Below are positions 23,887-36,518 of a stretch of DNA of 64,000 nucleotides, one piece after another (position 1 is the first letter of the stretch; every line of letters starts with the position of its first letter). The notes under the pieces were generated by a model that was not told where the DNA came from, did not search any database, and worked only from the letters and a program-made list of their open reading frames with translations. The translations under genes were made by a program, and so were the position numbers. This DNA is from Canna indica. Taxonomy: Eukaryota > Streptophyta > Magnoliopsida > Zingiberales > Cannaceae. The stretch is from positions 80,840,001 to 80,904,000 of the forward strand of contig CP136892.1 in the NCBI GenBank assembly GCA_034359265.1, in the 5' to 3' direction.

Positions 23887-24747
23887 GGTAATGTGGTATT
23901 TTTTTTTAAATATTAAAAAATATAAATAATCGGGTCTTCGAATTGGATCTTACGTCATCAGGTTTCAAAATCTGGAATCGAGGCCCAACCCAATTGTGAT
24001 TAGGTTTTACTCGACCCAATCCAACCCAAATAGTTTGGGTTGGGTCGAGTTCATTGGGTCCGAACAACTCTAAAGAGAAGGAAAGAAAATGCAATTGCTT
24101 AAGGTATTTTTGCATCCATGGGATAATAACTTGGTACTTTGGACCTTATATGGTCTTAAAAGTTTGCATTTGGATTGATGGAATGTAATCTTAAGGAATA
24201 GGAATAGATAATGAATGTAATAGGCAATGAATAATATTACCTTATTTGGTTGACATTAGGATTAGACAATGAATAATTTTATTTTATTTGCTTAGCATTA
24301 GGAATAGACAAGAAATTGAGAGAGAAATAATTAAAATACTCTTATAAAAATATAATAAATTATATTGTAATGTATTCTAATTAATAACAACATAATAAAA
24401 ATATGGATTAATTTAAAATAATTTATTAATTTAAAATAACAAAATTATTATTTATTTTATTTTTATAAAAAATAATTGAATCTTCAACAAAGTAAATATT
24501 AAAAATAATAATTATAAATAATAATTATCTATTTATAAAATGAAATTATTAAAATTAATTTAACAATTTAATTTTTATATTATTATGTAATATTATAAGT
24601 TTATAACTATTGAAGTACAATATAGAAAGTATCGTAAAGAAAAGACGAGCAATACTATTCCTTGGATTGAGGTAAAGAATAATATTTCTCATCCATGAGA
24701 AATAATATTCCTTATGGTCCACTTATTTCTTATCTGTAAGTTGCAAC

Positions 24748-26168
24748 TAGGGGTGGAAATAGGTCTGGCGATCTGTTAGGGGCCTATGGCTTTGCCTGTA
24801 TTCGATCTAGTCTGGCCTGACCTATTTTTATAAAAAAAACATGCTCAAGCTTATTTTTATTTTTAGGCATGTTTTTCTTATCAGGCCAAGCCCAGGCTCA
24901 TTGTAAGGCCTATTGAGCCTAACAGGCCGGCCTGGCCTGTTAAGATTTTATATATAATATATAATTAATATATAATATTATTAATTTATTACATATTTAT
25001 ATTTTATATAATAATATATATATATTAAATTAATAAAATATAACTATACCATAACTTCAGAAACCCTAAATCAACCTCACGCCTCCCTACTCACGAGTCA
25101 CGCTGCACACAACAAGTTGCTGACGCTCACGCCTGCTTCACACAACTCGACGCCAACGCTCGACGCCCGCTTCACATCACTCGACATCGAACGCCTGCTT
25201 CAACGCCCGACGTTGAACGCCTGCTTCAATGCCCGACGCTGCACGCCTGCTTCACATCACTTTGATCAAATCACGAGCATCGTTCGTGAAAAACAAGCAA
25301 TTCCCCCAATGAAATCAGAATTGGAAGTTTACCTTGAGGAGGGTGTTTACATTCCTCAGGGAAGTTCTAACTCCTTTAGTGCCTTGGAATGGTGGAAAAA
25401 TAATAACTTAAAGTATAAAATTTTGTCTAAAATGATTGCTGACATATTAGTTATTCCAATTTCAACAGTGGCATCAGAGTCCACATTTAGTGCTGGGGAA
25501 GAGTTATAGATGAATATCGTTTCAAATTAAATGAAGAGTCAGTTGAAGCACTTATTTGTGGTGGGGATTGGCTTCGCAACAAGTATGGTTTAAAGAAAAA
25601 ACCAAAGGTACATTTTACATTGTTTAGATATTACATTTTCTTATAGTTATTGCTTGTTAAATTGTGTTATGATCTAATGATATATTTGATTTCTTATTTT
25701 TTAAGGTGTTCGAACAAGAAGAAATTATATTGAAGATTTGATACCTTGTTGAGAGAGATCAACTTTACTTTGCCTTGGTTTAAATTATGGTGTTTGTTGT
25801 TATCATGTTGTGTTTGGCTTTATCTTCTTAAGTTAGTACTTTGAAAAAATAAGTTTGTAATTTGTTTGGATTAGTACTTTGGAAAAACATGTTTAAATTA
25901 TTGTGTTTGTTGTTATCATGTTATGTTTGATTTGGAAAATATGTTTAAAAACAAGTGTTATCATGTTATGCTTAAATTATTATGTTTGTTGTTATCATGT
26001 TATGTTTAAAAATAAGTTTTAGTAGACTTTATAAATAAGTCACAGGTCAAGCCTGCAGGCTCAAGTCGAAAAAATAGCCTATAACAGACCACAGGTCAAG
26101 CTCAGACCAATTTTTTACTATATAGGTCTGGGTTGTTAAGGCGAAGATCTGGCTTGTTTCCACCCCTA
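24748..26168 (+). mobile_element. hAT element with truncated transposase, 1421 bp
   Basis: Ends TAGGGGTGGAAA and TTTCCACCCCTA with the 8-bp duplication GTTGCAAC at 24740-24747 and 26169-26176. The interior holds only the C-terminal part of a transposase plus noncoding DNA, so it is a deletion derivative. Confidence 0.92.
25291..25610 (+). pseudogene. C-terminal fragment of a hAT transposase
   Basis: The frame around ELEVYLEEGVYIP, FSALEWWKNN, PISTVASESTFSAG is the hAT dimerisation domain. One base is missing after STFSAG (near 25495), bringing an early TAG; the family sequence resumes in the next frame as RVIDEYRF, then ICGGDWLRNKYG, up to a splice donor near 25610. The core transposase upstream is absent. 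Confidence 0.85.
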
Positions 26169-26176
26169 GTTGCAAC

Positions 26177-26647
26177 CAAATAAAAGAACAAGTGAGCATA
26201 AGGAATAATATTTTACTTCCCATCTATTCCATCCAATCAAAACTATCTTAAAGATATCAACTATCATAAATAATTTTAACTTGTACAGACAACAAAATTT
26301 GGATTAGCATGGCTTATATCTTCAAATTGAGTTCTGATATTGATCATGAAAAATCATGTCAACTTAATATGACTTTTTTAAAAGGGCCAGTTATATAATT
26401 TAAACGTGCTAAACTGAAGATGAGTTATGTCAACTTCAAAATCGACATGGATTTACACACACTTTCATACATTTCGGCATACAAATGAGAAAAATGGTGT
26501 GGAACAAGTCATTCTTAAATCATCTGTTAAACTAGGTGGTTGTTTGCAACAATTTTACAAAAAACAACAACACTATAGAACATATCTAAAAGAAAGAAAT
26601 ACTTCAGACTTACATATGAAAAAAACAGATTCACAATGCAGCACACA
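26177..26647. other. Intergenic, 3' of the IQM gene
   Basis: AT-rich sequence with the right end of the MITE described above and the likely 3' UTR of the minus-strand IQM gene. No other gene is seen. Confidence 0.5.
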
Positions 26648-29600
26648 TCAGGGAGCTGCAAAGATATTGTTGGAGTTAGTAACCCTTGGCGAGAGGTTTA
26701 CGTACTCCAGTGCTTGCACTCTGACTTCCACTGGGTAATCTGCAACACACCCAATCCTAGGACCAGCTCCACTGCACCATTTTGAACAAAGCTGATGGCC
26801 CAACTGATACGAACTCATTTTCCGTTTTGAATTTATCCTCTCTAATAATATTTTCTTAGGGACATCAGCTCTTGGACTCTGAAGACCACCAGATAAAGAC
26901 CTTTTATACTCAACTTGAGGACTGCCAGCAGCCTCCGATGCTGCAGTTTGCTCCACAGTTATAGTCCTTGTTACTTCAATAGGCAGAGCTAGTTGTGGAG
27001 TATTTGAAATTTTTGAAACTTCAATCACCTCTTCCAGTGGAGAACGTTTTGTCTCATCATCATAATCTTCATTTGATGATGATGATATCTGAGAATTAGA
27101 CCAAAAGAGAAGATTCATTTGAGAATAGATTCTCAGTTCATAGCGAAATATCTGCTTAGCAAATCAGCTGTAATACTAATAAATATCGTATCAAAATTAA
27201 GCTTACCTTAATCTCATCCAGATTAACCCCATTTTCTTTGAGGAAGCTTAAAAAGTTGTTGAAATTCTCCTCAGTTGGTCGGTAATGCCCACTATATGCC
27301 CAAATACACTACAAACCAGCCAAATAGCAAAAAATAGTGTCAAAAAATATAGGACGATGCAAGAAGCTAGTAACTATGGAAATAACCAATCATATTAAGT
27401 TGGAGATTGAAAATAAAATAGCATTTTTTGCTAGAAGATAATTAATTAAAACTCACCACATTCCCTTTTGACACTATTTTCAGATGAGTTAGCAGTTGCT
27501 AAAATTCAACAGAGTATATGACTTTAACATTATTGTATGTAAAGGGATTATGTATACAACCTTAAGCATCCCATTTTTAGCAGTGAACCTTCCAGCTGCT
27601 ATTGTGGCTCCTCCAGCAAGAAAGCTGGAATGGTGAAATATTCCTTTCTTTTTCTGCATATAAATAAATTAGTTATTGACTTCATGAAGGGGATCTGCAT
27701 TAAGACCATCTTCATTGTTGAAAATCCAACTATCAATGCAGAAAAACCCTGGAGCTAAATAGTTTACCTGACCAGCATACAATCTCTTGGATGTGCTCAC
27801 CACAAAAATCCATTTTCCTTCTTTAGCCCCTGAATTGGTATCAAGAAGCACTCCAGTTTGTTTGTGCACAAGTTTACCATCTACTGGAACATATTCGTAG
27901 TGCTCACGTTCTTGCTGAAGAAAATAAGATAGAACGAAGATAAGTTCACAATTTGGAACTGAATTCCAGATCAATAAGAAAAGCTGAGTATTTTTAGTGA
28001 TATCCCATCATCAATTGATAACAGGTGCTTATATTTTTCCATGTTGAGCAATAAGTAGTTCTTCACAACCTTTCCAGGAAAACGACAAATTATTTAACAC
28101 AATATATTAGGATCATATGCACACTGCAATACCAATGCAACTTTAACTACTTAAGGAAAGTGTACTATGTATATGTTATCTCCTAAAAGTGGAGAAACGT
28201 TATTGCCATTTCCATTAATTATACAATTTTTTTACCAAATTAAATATACAAAAATGAGACAGTACTAGAGTGTGTATAGATTTACTCACGGACGAAAAAT
28301 ATGTTTGTGCTTCTTAGCATCAATTTGCTTAGTGAAGTAATTAGACAAATTTATTCAGACGAAAATCATTCTAGCGTAACCTAGTTATGCTCAAGAATTC
28401 AAATAGAAGCCAAACAAAAAGATACAAGTTTCTTACAGGACCAAGATACTTGACACATTGCTTCCGAAGTAAAGACCTTGGACATTTTTTAAGATCCAAA
28501 TCTCTGCCCTCACCAATATCCAGCCTGCATAAGTGTTGCAAAACTTTTATAGTCAATGGAATAAGCATTATGTTCATTATGTATGGTAGGTCATTCATGA
28601 AATCTATCTCTTCGAATAATAAAAACAAATGCATATAGACAATCCTTAATAAAAACAAATGCTTGCTCATTTCATTTTAGCCGATGAATTGTGGAAGGAA
28701 AAGAATATGGGGATGTGCATGGCTCTATCCACTGTTTTCACAAACATCGTACAGGAAAAAAGAAAGAAAGAGAGAGACTTATGAGTTAGGCACTCATGAA
28801 AATCTTATGTGCTGAAAAATGTGAATTTTTTCTAGCAGTTGGATCTCGAAACTGCTAAGCTTTCTATGGGCCTATGCTGTATTATTAATGAAAATACACC
28901 AGAGACTTATATTTTAATGCCAACAAAAATATATATCCAAAGTCATGGAATCTTATTCCATTACCACTTTCTCTGAATCACTAAACTCATTTTGAAGAGA
29001 AAATAAATAAAAGGAGAAAGGGAAAAAATCAAAGAGATGAGGAAATTGAACCTAATGAACTTAGAAGAGTGATGATTGAGTGCTTACCAATAGAAGAAAG
29101 GTTGTCCAGCTTTGCTTTTACACCATTCTTCGTAATAGATATGCAGGTTATGCCCGTATCGATGTCTTGGATCAATCTAAAATGCAAAAAAAACGTAAGT
29201 GGATGCATAATAAAAACAAATGCGTGTAGACAATATTTAATTTTTCATATTATGGATGACTATGGAAACTCAGAAACAGTTGAGATAGTGGTAAAACAGA
29301 AGGAAAACAAAGGTTAGTAATAGGCATGATTCCGGTTTATGATAGTGAAGTAATTTCGAGCTAGGCTCTTGAAGAAATTTGCCATACATGAATTCCAGGT
29401 AGTCCTATCGCTCATTAATTTTAAAGAATAATTAATTAATAACTAGAGATGGGGGAGAAGGCAAAGGATCGCTTTCCAGACTTTATGTATGACCACAAAT
29501 GTGAACACAAGTCAATAGAAAAACAAAAACAGTAAAAGAGAATAATAGAATGAGCTTTTGATGCACGTACAGCCTCAATCCAGTGCTGAAAAGCAAGCTT

Positions 29601-30251
29601 GAGAGCTTTCCCGTCCTTGGATAATCCTTTACCAACCTGGATGCGGCCAAAGATACTAAACGTTCAGCTTCTAATTTTCTCGCAACCATTACAAAAACAA
29701 AATATTCATTTTATTACTAGCAAAATTTCCTTGGTGGCTGTAGTTTAGTGGTAAGAATTCTACGTTGTACTAGCAAAATTTCCGATACAAAATGCCAAAA
29801 AGAAAGGGAACAAATAGGGGGGAACAAACCTTGGAAGCATTAAGGCTGATGCGATTCCACCGCGAAATGGGTGTCTCCGGTTTCACGTGATCGAAGAACG
29901 ACACCGTGCTGCGGTTAAGTCGAGCAAAGTCTATCACTTGCCACCTTCACAAAGTATCGGACGATCAACAGCGGAAAGGACGGGAAAAAAAGAAGAGGGA
30001 GATTAAAAACCATATCTTGAAACTCACCAGAGCTCTTCAGCGACGACAGCGGAGTCCGCTAGCCTTCGACGGGTACGATAGCTCCTGTACACCTTCTGAA
30101 GCTTGGTCGCGGCCGTCGACTCCGGCGGGTTCAAATAGAAGCCGCCGCCATCTCCAGCGACCGGGGAACGGAGATCCCGCGGGAAGAGCAAACCATCGAC
30201 GTCCGCGCCTGCCTCGGGCCAGAGGGGCTCCAGATCTCCAGCGACGACCAT
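26648..30251 (-). CDS. IQM: IQM family calmodulin-binding protein, 454 aa
   Basis: Nine exons (given high to low on the - strand): 30251-30028, 29944-29830, 29636-29571, 29176-29088, 28524-28437, 27914-27768, 27653-27561, 27308-27207, 27088-26648, with GT-AG borders and matching phases (1365 bp). The IQ-like calmodulin-binding motif is at residues 47-66 ([17 protein letters not shown]). Family blocks follow: [87 protein letters not shown], and near the C-terminus [20 protein letters not shown] and [17 protein letters not shown] proteins bind calmodulin without needing calcium and act in plant stress and stomatal responses (family knowledge). The ATG at 30251 is the first in frame and keeps the IQ motif. 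No lesion is seen. Which member it is cannot be decided. Confidence 0.93.
29731..29767 (+). repeat. Retrocopied 5' half of tRNA-His inside an IQM intron
   Basis: In intron 2 of the IQM gene, on the opposite strand, 37 nt reading TT then GGTGGCTGTAGTTTAG to TACGTTG match the 5' half of plant tRNA-His(GTG), stopping at the anticodon. The 16-bp TACTAGCAAAATTTCC lies directly on both sides (29715-29730 and 29768-29783), an exact target-site duplication. This is an insertion of a tRNA half, not a working tRNA gene: the 3' half and B box are absent. Confidence 0.85.
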
Positions 30252-30780
30252 TGATCGACGGGCAAAATACAGCGAGGGAGGAGGCGACTACAGAGATAGT
30301 ACGATGAGACGCTTCGTTCGCTCGTTGTTGGCAATATTTAACGAGGCAGAGTGAGAGCGAGAACAGCAGAAGCGGAAAAGAGAGAGCAAGAAATGACCGT
30401 GAAGGAGAGGTTGAATCGGGGAGTGAAACGGAGGGAGGTGGGCAAGGGATTTATTATTCCATTCAATGAGGTCGGTGAGGCAACTGGCAAAGTGGCAAGG
30501 ACGAAGCATCGGGGAGGAGGACTGTTCAAGTCCTGCCGAAAGTTGCGAAGACGCGAGTCCCAAATCGGACCCGCGTCCGACCCGACCCGGACCAATTTCC
30601 ATTATAGAATGACTCGCTTGAACCGGATCGAAATTGGATCCGATCAAGAGACACTTGTCAAATTGATTTGACGATGGGTCCGGATCTAAACGCGCTGTGG
30701 TTCGTGACAAGGAGAAATCAATGTAATCATCTGCCATTTCGATCGAGACAGGTGACCAGCACGTGATTTGACACTAAAGG
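30252..30780 (-). promoter_or_regulatory. Upstream region of the IQM gene
   Basis: Contains the 5' UTR and promoter of the minus-strand IQM gene. A CT-rich leader (about 30255-30310 on the - strand) leads to the ATG. A GGTCCGGGTCGGGTCGG-type phrase near 30565-30595 resembles the interior of the hAT MITEs. No clear TATA box was picked. Confidence 0.35.
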
Positions 30781-33205
30781 ACCAATGTGAGTCTTCATAT
30801 TTTATTATTATTATTATTATTTTTTCCGATGTGAGTCTTCATCCAATCCCTGAATTGTGGATAGAGTTGGTCGAGAGCTTTGATTTGGATGCCACGATAT
30901 GTTTATATATTGGTAGTGACGTATCATACACAATTTGACGTGTACAATCGGACGTATTCTATTTTTTTGGCACCACTAAACCTACCCCTTCAAGAATACT
31001 TTTAGATTTTAATATTGGTTCCTTTACATGAGCTGGTAATGAAACTTCAAGTCTAGTCCAAGTTAAAATTATCGTTGAGTTCGAGTGCAAGGCTAGTTAA
31101 TCGAGTTTGAAGTTAGATCCAAGAGGAAACCGTGGAGAGTGATCCTTTTAAAAATTTGTCCTCCAATAAAGTGTTTTTTAAAAAATAATCATATTTTTTT
31201 TTATTTTAGACTAAAATATTCTTAATTATAACTCATTTTTAAAATTTTAAACCCTAATTAAAGGCAAAACATACTAATTTTATCCAATTTTTTTTTAAAA
31301 AAAAATCGCATTCTAAAACTTTTTAAGTTGTCATTCTGAATCTAAGTTGATCTCCTCACCCTGCATTCTAGTTCCGAAGATGTTTTCTCCTCATCTCGTG
31401 TTCTAAAAATTATTGAATTTTATCGCTCGTGGCTGGCCCAATATTATTGGATTTCAATTTATCAACGTGTTTTACCATTTTTTATAGTTTGTGTCGTTGT
31501 TACATGAAGTGAGGGTTCAATGCCTGAGTAGGGAATCAATCATCAATTTTAGCTTCAGTTTAGGTTATATATTTTAGGATGGGGTTGGGTTATGCTCGTG
31601 AGATGTTGTAATGCTAGATTTGGACGTACAATATATTATAGAAGAGGCGGTATGTTCTGGACGTGACAACTTATTATGAGGGTGAGTTGGATGTTATAAA
31701 AGGGACATAATGTTGTGGACGGGATATTGTGAAAGTGGGCAGATTGTTATAACTACATACGAGATATTGTGAGAGTGAGCGGATTGTTCTGATAATAGAT
31801 AAGATGTTATAATCATAAGCGAAATATTATAACCACAGGTGGTACGTATGAGATGTTATGAGAGTTGATAGAATACTTTGAAAATAGACGAGATATTATA
31901 ACCACGGACGGGATGTTATAATTACAAACACGATGTTGTGAGAATATATGAACGAGATGTTGATTTAGTGTATAAAAATAATATTGTCAAAAAAAATAAT
32001 ATTTTTGGTAATTTTTTTTGTTAAGCGCGTTTATATTTATATTGAAGATCCTTTTTAAAAAAATCTTATCAAAAATGGGATATATATATATAACCAATAT
32101 AAAAATAAAGTAAACGTGAGGTTTCATGCATGATAATGAAACTTACACATCTCCATTTCCACAACGCGGCCCTCATTTAGCACCTGTTTCAGCTGACCGC
32201 CAAAGCAAAAGTAAACGAAGAAGCCACAGTCATGCTTCAATTCCGCTTCATTGCAGTGAAATCTAATTAATCCACGAGTTGAGAGGAAGATTCATCAGAT
32301 TTCAGCAACTTGCAATTAATTGTTTCATGCGAGTAAAAGTGTGTGAAAAAAGACTTGATTTATTAGGGAGGGTGAATCTTCCACGCTGCAAACGTTTTTT
32401 AGTTTGTTGTTTTGAGAGTTAATTTGACTGCCTCGTATAAGTTCGGTCAAACTCATGCGTTGACCAACATATAGACAAGTTAGACTTAATAAACATAGAT
32501 ACAAAAAAGAAAGACTTGGTATATTTAAGTGAGACTTTAGAGCAGGCAAAAGGATAGGGGCGAATTGAAGCTTCTCCTTGCCTTCCTTAAAAAGTAGTAT
32601 TCTTTTACTTGGAAGAAACAAGCAAATGACAACACACTGTGGGTTGTAATGCATGACTTCATCCTGTTTTAATGCCCTTTACTTTTATTTGGAAGCTTGT
32701 GGCCACCGGGTTATTATTGAATTAGAAAGTTGGTGAGTCTCTCTTTGACGAACCGGACGAAGACACATTTTGCGGTCCGATGCCTATTCCTCGAGTAATT
32801 GAAGCAGAACAATTTCATTTTGCTCACGCGATGCCAGTTTGACTTTTTGGTATTTAATTTGAGTGGTTGACTTTAAATGGAGACGGAAAGGCCACTGTGA
32901 TTAATTATTATCCTACGGACAGGAAGATTTAGTGTGGTTGCAGGGCTCGTCCTGGGGTTGGACCGGGTTAGGTTTGGGTTAGTCAAACCCATGTTTGATG
33001 CATGTGGTGATGTGACGAACTTGAATGTGTAAGGCATAATTCACATGATTTATTTTTGGATAAAGACACATGGATTATTCATACATGGAAATTAAAATGT
33101 TTAATGTTTTGGATAGCAATTAGAAATTTAGAATTGGTCGGTTCAAATGGTTTACATGCATTTTCGGATTCAATTAAAATGTTTTGTAGAATTTGTGAAG
33201 ACGGA
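30781..33205. other. Intergenic region with degenerate repeats
   Basis: No gene is supported. At about 31586-31965 a loose repeat of 25-35 bases around GAGATGTTATAA / GGGATATTGTGAG recurs ten or more times. An AT-rich section (31140-31330 and 31980-32110) follows poly-A/T runs. A minus-strand open frame of 109 codons at 32325-32654 has no recognisable domain. Confidence 0.45.
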
Positions 33206-33560
33206 TTGGTTTTGGGTTGACCGGTACTTTTTAACAAAGTTGTGTTCCTCAATTTCCAAAATTCGTCGAATTAAGGCTAGTCGGTTTTAGGCTAAACGGT
33301 ATTTTTTTCACAAAGTTATGTTCATTGATTTGTAGAATTCGTCAAAAGTTTATATGTTTTGGGCCGACCGGTATTTTTTCAGAGGTTGTATTCATCAATT
33401 TGTTGGATTTGACAAAGGTTGATCGGTTTTGAGCCAAATCATATTTTTCAACGAGTTTGCATTCTTTGATTTGTAATTCATCAAAAGCTCATCGGTTTGA
33501 GGCAAAGCAATATTTTTAACAAGGTTATGTTCCTCGATGCACCATGTTGGTAAATCAAGT
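33206..33560. repeat. About 72-bp degenerate tandem repeat, 5 units
   Basis: Units start near 33207, 33281, 33353, 33421 and 33491. Each has a TCGGTTTTGGGC-like head, then GGTATTTTT, AAGTTATGTTC, GATTTGTAGAATTCGTCAAAAG-like pieces. Strong divergence between units indicates age. Confidence 0.7.
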
Positions 33561-33930
33561 TAGATATGTAATCAAATAACAAAGTGTAACACAAAATATA
33601 TGTTAGATTTGTTTACTGGTGAAGTTCTCTAAGTGTCAGACTCCTATATATGCTTGTGTGTGGTCGATTGTCTTATTGCAGCTTGTCATCAGGATCTTCC
33701 CTGTGCTCGCAGTGAGGTCGTTGCTTCCTCGTTGAGTTGTTATTGGCACAAGTCGGGTTAGGCATCTTGGACATGTGCATGAGGTCTAGCTAGTCCCATC
33801 GACATCACCTCTATTTTTATGTGTTCGCTTCTTAAAGCTTCAAAGGTTGGTAGTGAGGGGGGGAGTAGGGGACTTGGAGTTCCTCTTTATAAACGAGGTC
33901 GTCCCATGAACCATGATCTCTTGGCATAGT

Positions 33931-35657
33931 TTAATATTGGTACTGATATTATTATTTTGCAGGCTCGCTATACATGGGCCGAGGACCAGAGGCCCTTCAT
34001 TTACACTGCCTGGGAGGCTATTTCCCGGGCAAGGTACAACGGGCAGCTGGGGCAGGCTCGGTCCCAAGCGATGGCCCGAGCTGGGACCACTAACATCGCG
34101 GAGACTCGGGGATATGACCCCGGTTGGATTACTCCGGATATATGGGACCAGCTCGTGGGGATATGGTCGACGGATCGATGGCAGGAGGTTTCTCGGAATG
34201 CGGCTAGAAATCGCATGTCGGGGGGAGCAGCGCGTCACACCGGCGGCTCTGTTGCATTTGCAGTGCACGCGAACCGTATGGTAAGTATATCTTTTAATTA
34301 TATATTTTATTTGTTACTATGTGTACTAATTAATTAATGTATTTGTTTTGTAAATGTAGACGACGGTGTCGGATGACGGGAGTGTCCAGCGACCCTCCCC
34401 GATGGCGGTGTTTGAGCGGACTCACCGTCGAGCACATGGGACGGGGGAGTACATCGACAACCGCGCTGCACACATTATGGTAATTATATATTTGTTTAAA
34501 TTATTCATTATATATTTATAATTTAAGTTTTATGATAAATATTTAACAAAAAATCAAACTCGAGTAGGAGACGTACAGCCAGACGGTGGTGCAGCGCGGA
34601 GGTACCCCCGAGGACTTTGACGCAGCATCGTGGGTCGAGGCCGCAGGTGGTTGGGACCATGGCCGCGTATATGGCTTCGTAGATAGTGGTCATGCGCGAG
34701 CCGTGCTAGGGCCACTTGGGGCACCGACCCCTCCGGTCGCTGGTGAGCGGCCGTCCACCTCTAGATCCAGTTATGATCATAGTAGCAGAATAAGGACTCT
34801 AGAGGACACGGTCGCGCGTCAGACTGAGATAATGGAGCGCCAGAGTCAGATGATGACGGATATACAAGCTATGCTACGCAACATGTCAGGTCATCCTGAA
34901 GCAGGCATCTCTTCGGCATCATCTAATCCATCGTCCTCGAGTCAGTCCACGCCGGTGTACACTCAAGCACTCCAGACCCCGCCATATGATCCAGACCATC
35001 CTCCATCGTGATCGTGAGATTTTTTGTTTGGATATTGAACTTGTTACTGAGATATTGAACTTGTTTAACTTATTTTGTTTGGATATTGATACTTCAATTT
35101 TGCATTTGAATTGTTTTTATACTATCGTGGATAATTATCAATATAAATATAATTATTTTGATGTATATCTTGGTGTGTTTGTGATGTGTGAATGAATGTG
35201 TGTATGAGGGTATGGGTGTGTGAGTTATGTGTCAGATAATGTATCAATGTATCAATGGAAATTTGAAATTTTTAATTTTTCTGTTCCCAGGTATGCGTCA
35301 TCAGCAACGGCTTTCTCACGGCCGTCCGTGGGAAAGCCGTTGCTAAAAGTGTATCGAAAGCCGTTGCTGATGACCTACAGCAACGGCTTAGCGACGGGGT
35401 TTTACTAACAGCGTTGCTACGGACTCAGCGGCCGTTGCTATTAATGTTATCAGCAACGGCTCCGGGTCTGTGGCAAAACCGTTGCTGATAATGTTTTGAG
35501 CGACGGTCCGAGCGGTCGTTGCTGATCCGTTGCTAAGTCATCAGCAACGCGACTTTTTGTCACGGCTCTATTGCAACGGCGAGACCGTTGCTGATTCTCT
35601 TCAGCAACGGCTCAGCAACGGCATCAGCCATTGCTGATGACCATTTTTCTAGTAGTG
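33931..35657 (+). mobile_element. CACTA element copy 2, 5' truncated
   Basis: Sequence from TTAATATTGG (33931) to CTAGTAGTG (35657) closely matches 12756-14539 of copy 1, including introns and the 3' subterminal array (35297-35645). Everything upstream of the third exon's intron is replaced by unrelated DNA, so there is no 5' end and no duplication to test. This copy cannot transpose. Confidence 0.92.
33963..35011 (+). pseudogene. TnpA-like protein, copy 2, lacking its first two exons
   Basis: Exons 33963-34280, 34360-34479 and 34568-35011 correspond to exons 3-5 of copy 1, same lengths except a 6-bp shorter last exon (earlier stop, TGA at 35009-35011). The conserved WITPDIWDQLVGIWST and TPEDFDAASWVEAAGG phrases are intact and no stop is present, so truncation was the first damage. 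Compared with copy 1 the coiled coil reads MERQSQMMTDIQAMLRNMSG. Confidence 0.88.
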
Positions 35658-36515
35658 AATAGTTGTAAGTATAGAGGCCATTCACTTCACTGTTAACATG
35701 TTAACTAAAACAATTTTTGTTGCTGCAAATTAGCTTTTTGAGATTTTGAATTCTATATGAAAATTAGTGTTTATTGCTGCAGATTAGTGACAAGAAAGTG
35801 GCTTCATTTTTAATGTTGGACAATCACTAGGTCACCTTTCTTCTACCTTCTTTCTTTTGTAATCCTGATTTATGTTTTTACATTCCACTTAACCATGTAA
35901 CTCTTGGCTATTTTACTATACGTTGGAGTAATATTTTTCGTCTAACATGTAGGTTTGTAAAAGTTTAGAAAACTTTAATGTTTAATTTAGTTTTTTAATT
36001 AGTTAAATGGTTGCTTCTTTTTTGTGCTTTCCTCATCATATTTTCTTTTTTTTTCCTACCTTGTGATTGTATTGGTACGTTAGTGAAAGCAATTTATCAT
36101 TTTGAAACTTGGCCTTGGCCTTGCTAAAGTTAAAGGCAAGTAATAGTTGTGACATTTATCATTTTGAAATTGATACTTTGGTGGGCAAGCTAGCACTAGC
36201 ACTAAATGGTGTTGAGATTTTTACTAATTAATGCTAGTGGAAGCCATCATCAGTTGAGAAAGCTTAATCTTTGCATGGTGTGTTCTTCTTTTTCTCTTAA
36301 CTATGCAATATCTAGTTTCAGATTCTTGTGTTCTTTTGGTTAATGACTTGTATTATGCATGGTACAAAATTATGAGAACTCAATTTGGTCTCTACCTTTA
36401 CTATCTATGCTTTGTGCTGACTGAATATAGCTATAAACTTGTTATTTAATTGTTTAAATATAGTTATAAACAAAAGAATTTTCCATTTTTTATTTTTTAT
36501 TTTAAAAAAAAATAC
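35658..36515. other. AT-rich noncoding stretch
   Basis: T-rich sequence with many TTTCTT and TTTTGTGCTTTCC runs. No coding, RNA or TE end was identified. Confidence 0.4.
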
Positions 36516-36518
36516 TAT

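Larger units (their letters stand above)
24160..26256. mobile_element. Probable AT-rich MITE interrupted by a hAT element
   Basis: The left end (TTTGGATTGATGGAAT, about 24170) and the right end (ATTCCATCCAATCAAAA, about 26227) are inverted copies, and TTAAA occurs outside both. The interior before the hAT (24185-24739) is very AT-rich with repeated AGGAATAG / AATGAATAAT phrases. Superfamily is uncertain. Confidence 0.5.

Noticed and set aside
29731..29767. Functional tRNA-His gene
   Set aside because: Only the 5' half is present; there is no T arm, B box or 3' acceptor strand.
32325..32654. 109-codon minus-strand frame
   Set aside because: Composition is intergenic-like, with no domain, no splice context and no supporting neighbours.
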